64,000 bases of DNA, from the NCBI GenBank assembly GCA_039105265.1, contig JAPFFF010000002.1, positions 3,720,001 through 3,784,000 of the forward strand. Direction: 5' to 3'. The notes below the pieces were generated by a model that saw nothing but the letters and a program-made list of their open reading frames with translations, did no database searches and was not told the origin of the DNA. Both the position numbers and the translations under genes were made by a program. The DNA comes from Tritrichomonas musculus. Lineage: Eukaryota > Parabasalia > Tritrichomonadida > Tritrichomonadidae. Numbering within the stretch: the first letter of the stretch is position 1; each line of letters begins with the position of its first letter. Positions 18,727 to 30,329 of this stretch are shown piece after piece.

Positions 18727-21700
18727 ATGGCTTTCAACCAAAATTCATTTTTAGGTTTTACTAATAACCAGATTATTGAATTCATTAATGATATTAATAA
18801 TCAACTTAATGAAAATATTCCAATTTCTCGTGAACGAGGTTCTCATCGTCGAAATATCAGAACTCTAATTAATTATCTAAATCAACATAATGCTCAAGAA
18901 ATAATTAATCCTGAATTCAATGATGATGAGTTTGAAGAAGGTCTTGATAAATTCATTATTCATGAACAAGAACGACTCCAATATGAACAAAATTATCTAG
19001 ATTCTATTAACAATGAATCAATTCATGAAAATGAATTAAATGAAACATATACTCAATATTTCAATAAACAACATGAATTAAATAAATCTTATGAACAAAA
19101 TTATAATGAAAATATCTTAAATCGTGAATCATTTTATGATGATGAATTGGATGAAGAGAATATTCAATATTTTGAACGACAAGCTGAAATCGAAAATGCA
19201 ATTAAACGTGCTCACGATGCAGTTAATGATGCAATTCAATTAATCAATGAATTCGAAAAATCAAATCTCAAGAAAATTGAACAAAAAGAAATTCATGATA
19301 AATCACATTTACTTGAATATTACATTCCTGAAAATGAAGAATTATATGAATATCTTGATAAATTCAATCATAAATTTAAATCAAAACACAATGATTATCT
19401 TATGATTAATGAACCACATGATTTTGATAAAGCAGTTGAGGTTTGGGATTATTATACCAAATATGATAAAGATTATGTTGATAAAGAGGAATACAATGGC
19501 TCCCCAATTGTTATTTATTATTTCAATCAAATCTCATCATTAAATCAAATCTTCGAATCATTGCAACAAGTATTTGATAGAGAACTAAAACCATTCAAAA
19601 TTCATTTCCAATTATCTGGTGTATTTGAAACTCCTGTTCATGATTTGGAGAATGAAGAAAAGGACCATTTCGAATATGAAGCACGAAATATTAATTGGAA
19701 AAATTATCAATCTACAATTCCTATAATAATATCATCATTACAGGACCTTGATTATGTTAAAATGTATATTGAATCGAATCTCAATTCATATGAAACATCA
19801 ACTTCATCAACTAAATTAACAATCGTTGGTTCAATTTCATTTACTGTCTCACGAATGCGAAAGGTTACTGGACATATTAAAGATTTACCAATTGAATTTT
19901 TAAGAAGTGAATGCATTATTGCTGACAATGAAGATGATAAATTATGTTTCTACCGATTTTTAGCAATCTGTTTGAGTGATATCATAATTGTAAATAATGT
20001 TGAAATACATAAACTTGCATATACTCAAAAATATCAAATAAAGGAACGAACTAAGGTTGCTAAAAAAATCCTTCTCAAAGAACATAACATTGAATATAAC
20101 ACCAAAATTCCAAAACAAGGATTAAAGATTCTCAATGAATTCAAAGGAGTAACAATGGAACAAATGGAAGAATTGGCTAAAAAGCATCATCTAAATATCA
20201 ATATTTATGAGTTCACTAAAACTGATAATTCTTCCTATTATGACTTATCTGAACAATGGTTTTTCGATAAATCTTATCCAACTCATTCTGCATTACTTTT
20301 CTCGAAAGACCAAATAATTCATATCATGTACATAAAGAATCCTGAAAAACTAACTCAAATACATATTTGTCCAAAATGTCATTCATATACTCATCGTGGA
20401 CCTAAAAATATGTTTAGATTTGAATCTCATGTCAAACATTGTGATGGTGTTTTCAAGAAGAACTTTATTCCAAACAAGGAACCACTTCCATTCTGTCCAC
20501 ATATTTTAAACAATCCAGTTTATGAATATTGTTTGGCATACGATTTAGAATGGAAACCTAACATTTATTATATGACATACGATTTTGAAACGATGGAACA
20601 ATCAGTTAACAAATCGATTTCTGATTCAACTGTAATCAATTCACGATTAATACCTCTTTCAGTTGCTTCATGTGTTAAATTATCTTCAGGATTAATTACA
20701 AAACATTTCTCATTAAGAGAATCTGAAGAGTTTATTCCAGAATGGATTTCATGGTTGTTCGAACAATCGATGGAAGTACTGAATGATAAAATTAAATATG
20801 ACAAATCGTTCCTCCCTGCCGAAAAAATTTATGATATTGATACAAATATTTATACCATAACCGTTTTCGGATTTAATTCCTCAAGATTTAATTCTAATTT
20901 GTTCAAGAAATATCTTAATCACTCTCATTGGCATGTTGAATCAAATTCATTAATTGGAACAATATCTTCATTAAAACAATTCATTCTCGTTTCAGACCAT
21001 CTTCCAACAAAATTACGATTTATTGATGCTCAATCATTTGTTGCTGGAGGTACATTAAAACAATTTGGTATCGATTTTGGTGGTGAAACTAATTCTGTGA
21101 AAGGTGTTTTCCCATATGAGGCTGTCAATTCATCAAACTACAATGAAGTATTATCTAAATCCGAACCATTTTCATACAACGACTTTGACAGCTATCTCAA
21201 CCAAAAAAATCCACTCTCAAAATCTGATTACCAAATATATCTCGAAGATGCTAAAAACTATAAAACACGATGGGATTACTTGCTTGCTTATAATGACAAT
21301 GATGTTGAAATGATGATTAAACCAATTGACAATTTAATTCAACTCAATGCTCAATACAAAGTTGATTTGATATCCAATCTATCATTATCTAAGAATGCAT
21401 CTTGTAAAAAATATGCTCTAGCATACAAGGATTTCAATCCTCATGAAAATTACAATCCTATACACAAATACAACGAATTCATGCCAAACCCTAAATGGTG
21501 GCAATTCAAATGTGAAAATTATTACAAACAAGATGAACGTTACAATCTTACTCATAATCCTAAACGTGATTTAACGAAATGTGTTTCGTCCAATGATTAC
21601 AAAGAATTTCTCAAACTTTACAATGACCCAATCAAGGGTAAATTTCATCTTTGCAAAGAGCATTTCACATATCAAAACAAACCAACTCTTGATAGAATTA

Positions 21701-22743
21701 ATAATGACATCGGACATGAATTTTCAAATTGTTTGTTGGCTTGTGCTGAATGCAATAAACTTCGAAAACGAGATGACCCAAAAATAACTGCATTAAGAAT
21801 TCAATTAAAAAAATATTGCAAACTACATCATCTTCCAACTTTGATAAATAATGAAGATGAATATTATACAATTCGAAATGCAATTGCTGGTGGATTATCA
21901 AATGTAATGCATCGTGTTAACATCAAAGGTGAAACTCATGTCAACAAATTCCGTTACGACGGAATTAATAACAAGGTAATCTCATATGATACAAATAACG
22001 TTCAAACACATATTCTTGGAATTGATTTTAATTCACTTTATCCTTCATCATTCAGTTCAAATCCACATCCATTTATTAAATACCATGGAGGAATTATGTT
22101 CATGCCAGGTGCTTTCATTCGAAGGATTGAAGCAAAGGATAAACAATCTCGAGAACGTTGTATGAAAATCATAACTTCAAAATCACGTTTTTCAAATAAA
22201 CCAAATTATGTTTTCTATGCTGTTGTGAAACTATCTTGTCCCAAATCAAAAATCAATTATTTCATTAATTTCCCACCAGTATTTCGAAACATTAATATCA
22301 CAAATAATGAAGAAACAATTGGTTCATACATGTACAATTACATGAAATCAAACAATTTAAATTCAATTGATAAGGAAGAACGTAAATTAACAATGTTGCT
22401 TGACACAAATGGGGAATACATGGTTTTCTCAAAATATTACCTTTAGTTCCTTCTTGACCATGGATTGGTAATCGATGATGTCAAATCTGTTTCACAATAT
22501 GAATGTCACACTGGATTCAACCAATTTGTTAATGAATTTATGAAAAAACGTCAGGATATCATCTCTGGCAAAACTAAAGGCAATGAAAAATTTTATAAAA
22601 TCTCAATGAATGGTTCTTATGGATATGATGGAATGAATACTGAGAAGTTCTCTAAAATCAAAATTTGTGATGCGAATAAGGCTTACCAATCAATTATATC
22701 ACCATTTTATGATAGGAATAAATGGACTTTTTTATTACTTTAA
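18727..22743 (+). pseudogene. Protein-primed DNA polymerase B remnant (Polinton copy 1)
   Basis: Homologous along most of its length to PolB of copy 2. Visible landmarks are an N-terminal Asn/Glu-rich helical region, a C2HC zinc-finger-like segment (ICPKCHSY...HVKHC), the 3'-5' exonuclease motif YDFETMEQ, an inserted HNH-like module (FHLCKEHF ... LACAECNKL) and the polymerase motif DFNSLYPSS. The family replicates the element from a protein primer. The gene is broken and does not cover the whole polymerase. It is useful as the in-window comparison that shows which parts of the copy 2 polymerase are later insertions. Confidence 0.8.
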
Positions 22744-23136
22744 AAATTGAAAGAAATTTATTATAATAAATATATAAATATTTTGGTTATTTATAGATAT
22801 ATAAGATTTTTTTTATGAAATTAATAATAATATTGTATTATAATTATAGATATTATGATTATCTAAAGCAAAATGTTCGGTTGAATTAAAACGAAATTTG
22901 TCTTATTTTGTATCTTGATATTAATAATAAATGTTTTTATATATAAACTTAAATATTTAAGTATATTGTGCAATTTAATTGTCGTGAGGACAAAAAGATA
23001 ATGCAATATATCCAATATTTTTGTAAAAAATACTATATAAAATACTCTGAAAATATATTTAAAGTATTGAATCCTTAAAGCAAAGTACTCAAACCTTAAA
23101 GCAAAAAGTATTCAATTATTTGACAAATAAAATAAT

Positions 23137-23166
23137 TTCAATACTCCTTAAAGCAGGAGTATTGAA
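23137..23166. repeat. Perfect 11-bp-arm hairpin
   Basis: TTCAATACTCC (23137-23147) and GGAGTATTGAA (23156-23166) form a perfect stem with an 8-nt loop that contains the local motif TTAAAGCA. Its function is unknown; it may be the end of a decayed small element. Confidence 0.5.
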
Positions 23167-23617
23167 TTCTTATTACAAGAGACTATTGAAATTTCAGCCA
23201 TATAAAACAAATTGAAAGGTCCTTATTACAGCTCGTTATTTTTGGAAAACGTTAAGTTTTTTTTATTAATTTTGTTAACCAAATTTTAATATATATATAT
23301 AAATATAAAGATAAATTTGTTAACCAAAAAACTAAAAAAAAAAAAAAACGTTTTTATTTTCATGAAATATGCTCTTTTTTGGCTTTTTGAATAAATGATA
23401 TTTTGATGTAATAAGAGCCGTTTAAAATAGACTTTAGCTCGGGGTGTAATAATAATATACATTTATATTAAAATAATAACTTAAAATATATGTAAAATTA
23501 AAATATATGAAAAATTAAAATAATGTTTCCATTTACATGAAAACGCCACAGTATTGGAAAAAGGAAAACAAAAAAATAACAAAACAATATTTGCAATAAA
23601 CAATGCTTTTTACCTAG

Positions 23618-23833
23618 TTATGTACCCATTTCTGCATAGAGATGAAATTTTGAAAATGAAGTATTTCTCTTTAACATAATTTCATCAGTCAAAGCATCTT
23701 CAGCTCCGCAAAAAGCAAGAATCGGATGTCTATCAAAACAAACTCCTGAAGTGTCATCTTTTTCGAAATCGTAAAACATTTGATGAACGATATACAACAG
23801 GGACCGAAATATAAGTTCAAATTGAAGAGCCAA
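23618..23833 (-). pseudogene. Short coding-like fragment, unknown
   Basis: About 71 residues (ending YAEMGT) with balanced composition, GC content above the flanks and sensible codon use (GVCFDRHPILAFCGAEDALT), unlike the surrounding DNA. There is no ATG at the start of the open frame. It is probably a displaced piece of a larger gene. I do not recognise the family, and a chance ORF cannot be excluded. Confidence 0.3.
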
Positions 23834-25367
23834 ATAACATTAAATTAACAACTACTGCCATCAATAAGTTTACAGGGGAATTTGGCTTCAAGTATTTGCT
23901 TCCATTATTTAAAAGAAATCGAAATTTTGATAAAGAAAATTGAATAAGAATATAACTTTTTGATAAAGCCCGAAACTAAATATTGATTATTTTCACTTTT
24001 TGAATATTAATTTTTTTTATTTTATTGAACTTTCCAATTTTTGAATATTACTGTTAAATAGCAAAATAAGAATCTATTAAGATTCTTTTATAAAAAATTA
24101 TACAAATAAGAATGAAACTTTTTACTAATAATATTCAAAATTTTGAATACAATCAAATATTCAATACTTATAATATTCAAATTTTTACAGTATAATTGCA
24201 TACAATATTCTTTATTAGAATATATCAATAAAAAATAAAGTTTCTGATTTATTTCTTCTTTATAAAATATGTTAATAAATATAAAAATTAAGGATGAACT
24301 AGGATATAGATTGTGAAAACACATACAAATAATTGATAGAGCATTGAATTCATTCAAATTTATCATTTATAAAAAAAGTAATACCAAAGATTCGAATCAT
24401 CAATTTGGACTACTAACCGAGTTGAAAAATTGATATGCTTTGATTAAATCTTATTATACAAGGATTAAACAATTCGAATATTATTGTTGAACATATTTTG
24501 ATAATTTTCAAAAAATACTCACTTTTTATATTTTATTAATCAAATTTCAAAATTTATAAATGGAAAACATCATCATTGCCATAATTCAAACCAAAAATTT
24601 TGATTTTTCAGATGCTATATCATTTGAATTTTTAATAATTATTTTTTATATTTTTTTACTTTTGTATATTTTATTGAACTATTCCATGACGTTTACAAGA
24701 AAGAAATTTCATCATACCTCTCTTTATTGAAGACAAAAAAAAATTTTTTTTAATTAATTTTCTGTTGAAACATTGAATAATTAATTTGCATATTATTTAT
24801 GATTTAAATATATATTATCCAAAATTAATCATAAAATATAATATAAATATTTTTTATTAAATATATGAAAGATAAAATTAATATAAATTTTTATATTAAT
24901 CAAAATAAATAATAATTTCCATATTTAAAATTTGAAATAATTATAAATTTCTACTCTCATTTTTCAATAAGGAAAATTTTATAAATAACTTTTGAATACC
25001 CTAAAAAAAAATTGAATAATCATATAAAAAAAATTGTCCAAAAATATTTTTTGGTATTTTCCTTTTTTAAAGCTTTCCAGAACATTTAAATTCTGCTACA
25101 ATTGTTGATTCCTTAAACACTATTATTAATTTATCGATTGCAATAATCAAATACAAAATTTTTGAAAAATATCAATATCAATTTGCAGTTTGAATTAATA
25201 TAATGAAGAGCAATATGGTTAAATGATTTATTTACCAAAATTAGACACGTATGAATATTTATGTTTTTAATGAAACCTTATGTAAGAGGAGATCCGAGTT
25301 TTTGCATGGGTTTACTTTTTTACCGCTTTTTTTATATCAAATCAAATTATTCAAATTAAATTTAATC

Positions 25368-25373
25368 AGCATA
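25368..25373. repeat. Left target site duplication of Polinton copy 2
   Basis: AGCATA lies directly before the left terminal repeat and is matched exactly by AGCATA at 46111-46116 beyond the right one. Polintons make 6-bp duplications. Confidence 0.9.
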
Positions 25374-25600
25374 AGTAGTGTAGTATGTGCGTATTGGGGG
25401 TCAGATAATAAATCACATCTGGCGGCCTACCCCATGTTAGTCGCTCAAGGGTTTCATGCGATTTTCCTTATTTTCTAACCCATTTTCAGAACTCAAGGTT
25501 TTCTAGCTCACTGTCTACAACACTGTGAGCCCCAACTATGAAACTCAATGATTTCTAGCACTTTTTTGGAGTCGAATAATTTGAGCCTCCAATTGACAGC
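25374..25600 (+). repeat. Left terminal inverted repeat of Polinton copy 2
   Basis: 227 bp beginning AGTAGTGTAGTATGTGCGT and ending AATTGACAGC; it is the reverse complement of 45884-46110. It lies 63 bp before the PolB start codon and probably contains the replication origin and terminal-protein attachment site, as known for protein-primed replicons. Confidence 0.95.
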
Positions 25601-25663
25601 TTGTGAACGCCATAAATTTTAAATCCATCGATTATCAAAAATTAATTTTTTATTTCCACCCAA

Positions 25664-28600
25664 ATGCGATACGATTACCAATCACTTAAAAATATTAGTA
25701 ATGATGATATTGTTGAATTAATCAATTCTATCAATACACTTTTCAATGAAAACCTACAGATTACAACAACTGCTAAAACAGAAGCTTGGAATAGAAGGAA
25801 AAACGTAGAGGTATTATGTGATTGGCTTAATAATCGTAATGCCCACAGATTTATTAAAAATGATTTACCAAATGCAGAAGAAATAGATAGTTTCATTATA
25901 CATGAGCATAAACTTAAACGAATATTGGATGATTCGCATGAACAGCACTACCAAGATATACTCAAACGTGATGATTACTTTGAAGAAGATATTAATGAAG
26001 AAGATGAACGCTATTTCAACACAAAACAACAACAAATCGAGAGAGAATTCGAGATAAAAGAAGCTATTAATAGGGCTTATGAAGCAGTTGATGATGCAAT
26101 ACAATTAATCAAAGAACAAAAACATCCAGTTTTACAGAAGACTGAGAGATTAATCATCCCCGAGGCTCCATTAATCAAAAATCATCAAAAACAATACTTT
26201 CCAGAGAATGAAGAAATATATGAATATCTTGATAAATGCGCACACAATTTCACATCAAAACATAGTGATTTCCTTATGATTAACGAGCCACATGATTTCG
26301 ATAGAGCTGTAAATGAATGGAATCACTATAATAAATATCCATCTGAAAATACTATACAACGCAAAGACAGTGGCAAGCCGATAACAACATATTATTTCAA
26401 TCAAGTTGCATCATTAGATAATATCTTTGAGTGTCTTCACAATGTATACAAGAAAGAGCTGAAACCATTTAAGATTCATTTTCAACTTTCAGGAGTCTTC
26501 GAAACATACACTTATGATTTTGAATCATTAGAAGAGAAATACGAATATAAAGCTAAAGACATTATTTGGAAAAACTATCAATCAATGATACCTATCATTA
26601 TCAGTAAACTTGAAGACCTTGATATTGTTAAACTCTATATTGAATCTGTTTTACACTCTTATGAAACAGAATCATCAAGCACAAAACTTATATTAGTTGG
26701 TTCAATAGCTTTCACAGTTTCAAGAATGAGAAAGATAACTGGTCGCATAAAGGATTTGCCAATCGAATTCATCAAAAATGATTTCATTATTGCTGACAAT
26801 GAAGATGATAAACTATGTTTCTTCAGATTCTTAGCTGTATGTTTAAATGAAGAACTAGCAAATACCAAAAAATATAAAACTAAAGAACGAACTAAAATCG
26901 CTAAGAAACTACTTCTTAAAGAACATAATATTATATACAACACAAAGATTCCAAATGAAGGTAAGAAAATACTTAATGAATTCGAAGGTGTTTCAATGGA
27001 GCAAATGAAAGATTTAGCACAAAAGAATCACATTAATGTTAACATATATGAGTTTCACAAGACAGATTCTGAGCAATATTATGATTTATCAGAGCAGTGG
27101 TTTTTCGATAAAACATTTACAACATATTCTGCATTACTTTTCACTCAAAATCAAATCATCCATATAATGTACATTAAGAATCCTGAAAAGCTTACCCAAA
27201 TACATATTTGCCCTAAATGTAATTCATATATTCATTATGGTTCAAAGAATTTTAACAGGTTTGATTCTCATGTTAAACACTGTGATGGTGTATTTAAAAA
27301 GAACTTCATACCAGTTAAAGAAGCTTTACCTTATTGTCCTCATATATTGAATAACCCTGTTTATGAATACTGTTTAGCATATAATCTTCAATGGAAACCA
27401 GAAATATATTATATAACATATGATTTCGAAACAATGGAGCAATCAATAAATAAATCAATCTCTGATTCAACAACAATAAATTCAAGGTTAATTCCGTTGT
27501 CAGTTTCATCTTGTGTGAAATCATCAAACGGCTTGACAACAAAGAATTTCTCATTAAGAGACTCTCAAGAGTTCATACCACAATGGATAAAATGGTTGTT
27601 CGAGCAATCAATGAAAGTCTATGCAGATAAGATATCATATTATGAATCATTCTTACCAGATACCTCTATTAACAAAAATATGAATGTAATTACTGTATTA
27701 GGGTTTAACTCATCACGTTTTGACAGCAATCTATTTAAACAATATTTTAATCATTCTTTCTGGAAAGTCGAACAAAATTCAATAATTGGTACCCTATCTT
27801 CATTAAAACAATTCATTCTTACATCAGATAATCATCCAACTAAATTGAGATTCATAGATGCTCAATCATTTGTTGCAGGAGGTACATTAAAGCAATTTGG
27901 AATTGATTTTGGCAACGTAATCGTTGACTCAAACGTGAGCGTTTGTGGTGGTATCAATGAATTGCAAAGCAATTCCCAAGCTAAAGCTTGTGATATAAAA
28001 GGTGTGTTTCCTTACGAAGCAATCAACGACAAGAACTACAATGAAGTATTATCAAAATCAGAACCATTTTCATATGATGATTTTTATAGCTATCTCAATC
28101 AAAAGAATCCTCTCACTAAAGAAGAATATGATGCTTATCTTGAAGATTCAAAACGTTTAGCAACACGATGGGACTACCTATTAGCATACAATGATAATGA
28201 TGTTGAAATGATGATTAAACCTATTGATAATTTAATAGCACTCAATGCTCAATACAATGTTGATTTACTTTCAAATCTCTCATTATCAAAGAATGCTTCA
28301 TGCATCAAATATGCTTTGGCTTATAAAGATTTTAATCCAAGGAACAACATTGGGATTACAAATAAATACAATACATTCAAACCAAGCAAGAAATGGTGGC
28401 AATATAAATGTGATAGTTATTATAATCAAGATGAGAAATACAATAGATTAAACCCTAAAAAACCACAACGAGATTTAACAAAATGTGTGTCAGAAAATGA
28501 TTTTGAAGCTTTTATGAAAATGTATGACGATCCAAATAAAGGGAAATGCCATTTATGTCATGAACATTTTACTTATCAAAATAAGCCTACATTAGATAGA

Positions 28601-30304
28601 ATTGACAATAATAAAGGTCACCAAATTGATAACTTCTTATTAGCATGTGCTGAATGTAATAAACTTCGTAAACGTGATGACCTTAAAATAACAGCTCTAA
28701 GAATCCAATTAAAAAAATATTGTAAATTACATCATTTACCAACACTCATCAACGATGAACGTGAATATTATTCAATAAGAAATGCTATCACAGGAGGACT
28801 CTCTAATGTAATGCATCGAGTAAACATTAAAGATGAGACTCATATTAATAAATTTCGCTATATTGACAATAAAGGAGTTTTGTCATATGATACTTCTAAT
28901 GTTCAATCTCATGTTGTTGGTATCGATTTTAATTCTTTGTATCCATCATCATTCTCATCTTGTAAACATGAATTTAATAAGTATCATGGAGGTATAATGT
29001 ATATGCCTGGAGCATTTATTAGACGAATTGATGTTAAAGATAAAGCTTCAAAAAAGAGATGCCTCGATATCATAACAAACTCATCAAGATTCTCAAATAA
29101 ACCATCATATTTGTTCTACGCTGAAGTTAAACTAAAATGTCCCACCTCAAAAATAAACTATTTTATCAATTTACCTCCTGTGTTTCGCAATATCAATATC
29201 AAAAACGATGAATCAACAATTGGCACTTATATGTACAATTACATGAAAACAAATAAATTAACTTCTACAGATATGGAAGAACGCAAGCTTACAATGCTTC
29301 TTGATACTCATGATGAATACATGATTTTCTCAAATTATTATCTCTGGTTTCTGTTAGACCACGGATTGATTATTGATGATGTTAAATCTGTTTCACAATA
29401 TGAAGCTCATACAGGATTTAATGAATTTGTTAGCACTTTTATGCAAAAACGTCAGGATATTATTAGTGGTGTTAGTAAAGGCAATGAGAAATTTTATAAA
29501 ATATCTATGAACGGTTCATATGGATATGATGGGATGAACTCTGAGAAATTCAGTAAAGTCAAGATATGTGATGTAAATAAAGCTTATCAATATATCATCT
29601 CTCAAACTTATATGGGTGGAGCACAATTAAGTGATAATACATTTTTAATTCAACAATCACCCAAATCATATCATTGCAATACATGCATTCAAGAATCATT
29701 GTGGACTCTTGATAACGCAAAGTTTTGGTATCTCACATTTTATTACGATTTTATGAATAATTGTTTTGATATGGATAGACTACATTTTATAGAGGGTGAT
29801 ACTGATTCAGCATATTTTGCAGTTGCTGGGAACCCAAATGAAGGTCCTGAACAATTATTTGATTACGTTATTAAAAACAAAGAGTTCTACGACAAGAATG
29901 TATATAAATTCATGCCTAACCCATCAATCAACACTATTCAAGACGAAAAAAAGATATTGGGATGTGCCATTGAAAAATATGGTGAAAACATGATAGCTCT
30001 TGCACCTAAATGTTATACTATATTTAACAGTAATGGGCAAACCAAATCACTCAAACTAAAAGGTGTATCTTTAAAGAAGAATCATATTGTGTCTTCCGAC
30101 TACAAATCTATTATTGATAATCAATCAATTAAGCTTGGTAAGAATATAAATCTTCAGATGCAAAACAATAAAATGAGTAAAATAACGGTAAACAAGAATG
30201 CTCTCACAGGATGTCATACAAAGATGATTGTATTGCCAAATCAATCATGTGCACCTTTTGTTAGTGGCTTAACAGCGAATAATTATTTTATTAATTATAA
30301 CTAA
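25664..30304 (+). CDS. polB: Protein-primed family B DNA polymerase (Polinton) with embedded HNH-like domain
   Basis: 1546 residues. The N-terminal ~500 residues are poorly conserved, with an Asn/Glu-rich helical start and a DDKLCFFRFLAVCL segment seen in other Polinton polymerases. A C2HC finger (ICPKCNSY ... HVKHC) follows. Exonuclease motifs: DFE at Asp587/Glu589, NSSRFD ending at Asp687, and Y842-NDN-D846. Polymerase motifs: DFNSLYPSS from Asp1088, K1279-x3-NGSYG, and DTD at 1379-1381. Between Exo III and PolA sits a zinc/HNH-like module: Cys962-x2-Cys965, Asp978-R-I-D-N982, His986, Asn990, Cys995-x2-Cys998. Residues ~750-776 are an insertion relative to copy 1, encoded by consecutive small hairpins. 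The family replicates linear DNA from a protein bound to its 5' ends. Confidence 0.95.
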   Translation: MRYDYQSLKNISNDDIVELINSINTLFNENLQITTTAKTEAWNRRKNVEVLCDWLNNRNAHRFIKNDLPNAEEIDSFIIHEHKLKRILDDSHEQHYQDILKRDDYFEEDINEEDERYFNTKQQQIEREFEIKEAINRAYEAVDDAIQLIKEQKHPVLQKTERLIIPEAPLIKNHQKQYFPENEEIYEYLDKCAHNFTSKHSDFLMINEPHDFDRAVNEWNHYNKYPSENTIQRKDSGKPITTYYFNQVASLDNIFECLHNVYKKELKPFKIHFQLSGVFETYTYDFESLEEKYEYKAKDIIWKNYQSMIPIIISKLEDLDIVKLYIESVLHSYETESSSTKLILVGSIAFTVSRMRKITGRIKDLPIEFIKNDFIIADNEDDKLCFFRFLAVCLNEELANTKKYKTKERTKIAKKLLLKEHNIIYNTKIPNEGKKILNEFEGVSMEQMKDLAQKNHINVNIYEFHKTDSEQYYDLSEQWFFDKTFTTYSALLFTQNQIIHIMYIKNPEKLTQIHICPKCNSYIHYGSKNFNRFDSHVKHCDGVFKKNFIPVKEALPYCPHILNNPVYEYCLAYNLQWKPEIYYITYDFETMEQSINKSISDSTTINSRLIPLSVSSCVKSSNGLTTKNFSLRDSQEFIPQWIKWLFEQSMKVYADKISYYESFLPDTSINKNMNVITVLGFNSSRFDSNLFKQYFNHSFWKVEQNSIIGTLSSLKQFILTSDNHPTKLRFIDAQSFVAGGTLKQFGIDFGNVIVDSNVSVCGGINELQSNSQAKACDIKGVFPYEAINDKNYNEVLSKSEPFSYDDFYSYLNQKNPLTKEEYDAYLEDSKRLATRWDYLLAYNDNDVEMMIKPIDNLIALNAQYNVDLLSNLSLSKNASCIKYALAYKDFNPRNNIGITNKYNTFKPSKKWWQYKCDSYYNQDEKYNRLNPKKPQRDLTKCVSENDFEAFMKMYDDPNKGKCHLCHEHFTYQNKPTLDRIDNNKGHQIDNFLLACAECNKLRKRDDLKITALRIQLKKYCKLHHLPTLINDEREYYSIRNAITGGLSNVMHRVNIKDETHINKFRYIDNKGVLSYDTSNVQSHVVGIDFNSLYPSSFSSCKHEFNKYHGGIMYMPGAFIRRIDVKDKASKKRCLDIITNSSRFSNKPSYLFYAEVKLKCPTSKINYFINLPPVFRNINIKNDESTIGTYMYNYMKTNKLTSTDMEERKLTMLLDTHDEYMIFSNYYLWFLLDHGLIIDDVKSVSQYEAHTGFNEFVSTFMQKRQDIISGVSKGNEKFYKISMNGSYGYDGMNSEKFSKVKICDVNKAYQYIISQTYMGGAQLSDNTFLIQQSPKSYHCNTCIQESLWTLDNAKFWYLTFYYDFMNNCFDMDRLHFIEGDTDSAYFAVAGNPNEGPEQLFDYVIKNKEFYDKNVYKFMPNPSINTIQDEKKILGCAIEKYGENMIALAPKCYTIFNSNGQTKSLKLKGVSLKKNHIVSSDYKSIIDNQSIKLGKNINLQMQNNKMSKITVNKNALTGCHTKMIVLPNQSCAPFVSGLTANNYFINYN
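27913..27990. repeat. Cluster of four small hairpins inside polB
   Basis: In order: CAACG-TAAT-CGTTG (27913-27926), CAAACG-TGAG-CGTTTG (27930-27945), GAATTGC-AAA-GCAATTC (27959-27975) and CAAGCT-AA-AGCTTG (27977-27990). The cluster coincides with a stretch present in copy 2 PolB and absent from copy 1, where the flanking residues (QFGIDFG and KGVFPYEA) are the same. It therefore looks inserted, in frame. Confidence 0.85.
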
Positions 30305-30329
30305 ATAGTTATTTTTTTATTCTTAACAA

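Larger units (their letters stand above)
17673..22743 (+). mobile_element. Polinton/Maverick copy 1, broken and incomplete
   Basis: This is a left-hand portion of a Polinton. The outer end AGTAGTAATATATTGTGCGC resembles the terminus of copy 2 (AGTAGTGTAGTATGTGCGT), and both start with the AG expected of Polintons. Inside are a repeat-protein gene and a protein-primed PolB remnant, in the same order relative to the terminus as PolB in copy 2. I see no integrase, capsid, ATPase or right-hand terminus. The element is broken: most of it is absent, with about one further break. PolB is clearly similar to that of copy 2 but well diverged, so the two belong to different lineages. The reading frame is still largely open, suggesting moderate age. 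Confidence 0.75.
22744..25367. other. AT-rich spacer between the two Polintons
   Basis: About 2.6 kb with little coding potential apart from a short fragment at 23618-23833. Motifs CCTTAAAGCA and AGTATT(C/G)AA recur between about 23060 and 23170. T-rich and A-rich runs dominate. No element ends were recognised, other than the target duplication of copy 2 at its right edge. Confidence 0.4.

Noticed and set aside
18832-18842. GAAC-GAG-GTTC in copy 1 PolB as another in-frame hairpin element
   Set aside because: A lone 4-bp stem without a partner hairpin; expected by chance in this length.
24385-24440. tRNA-like words (GATTCGAATC and CTCGGTTAG on the minus strand)
   Set aside because: The boxes are too close together for a tRNA and no stems form.
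25251-25478. 75-codon plus-strand ORF at the left Polinton terminus
   Set aside because: It crosses the boundary between flank and terminal repeat, so it cannot be an old gene of either.
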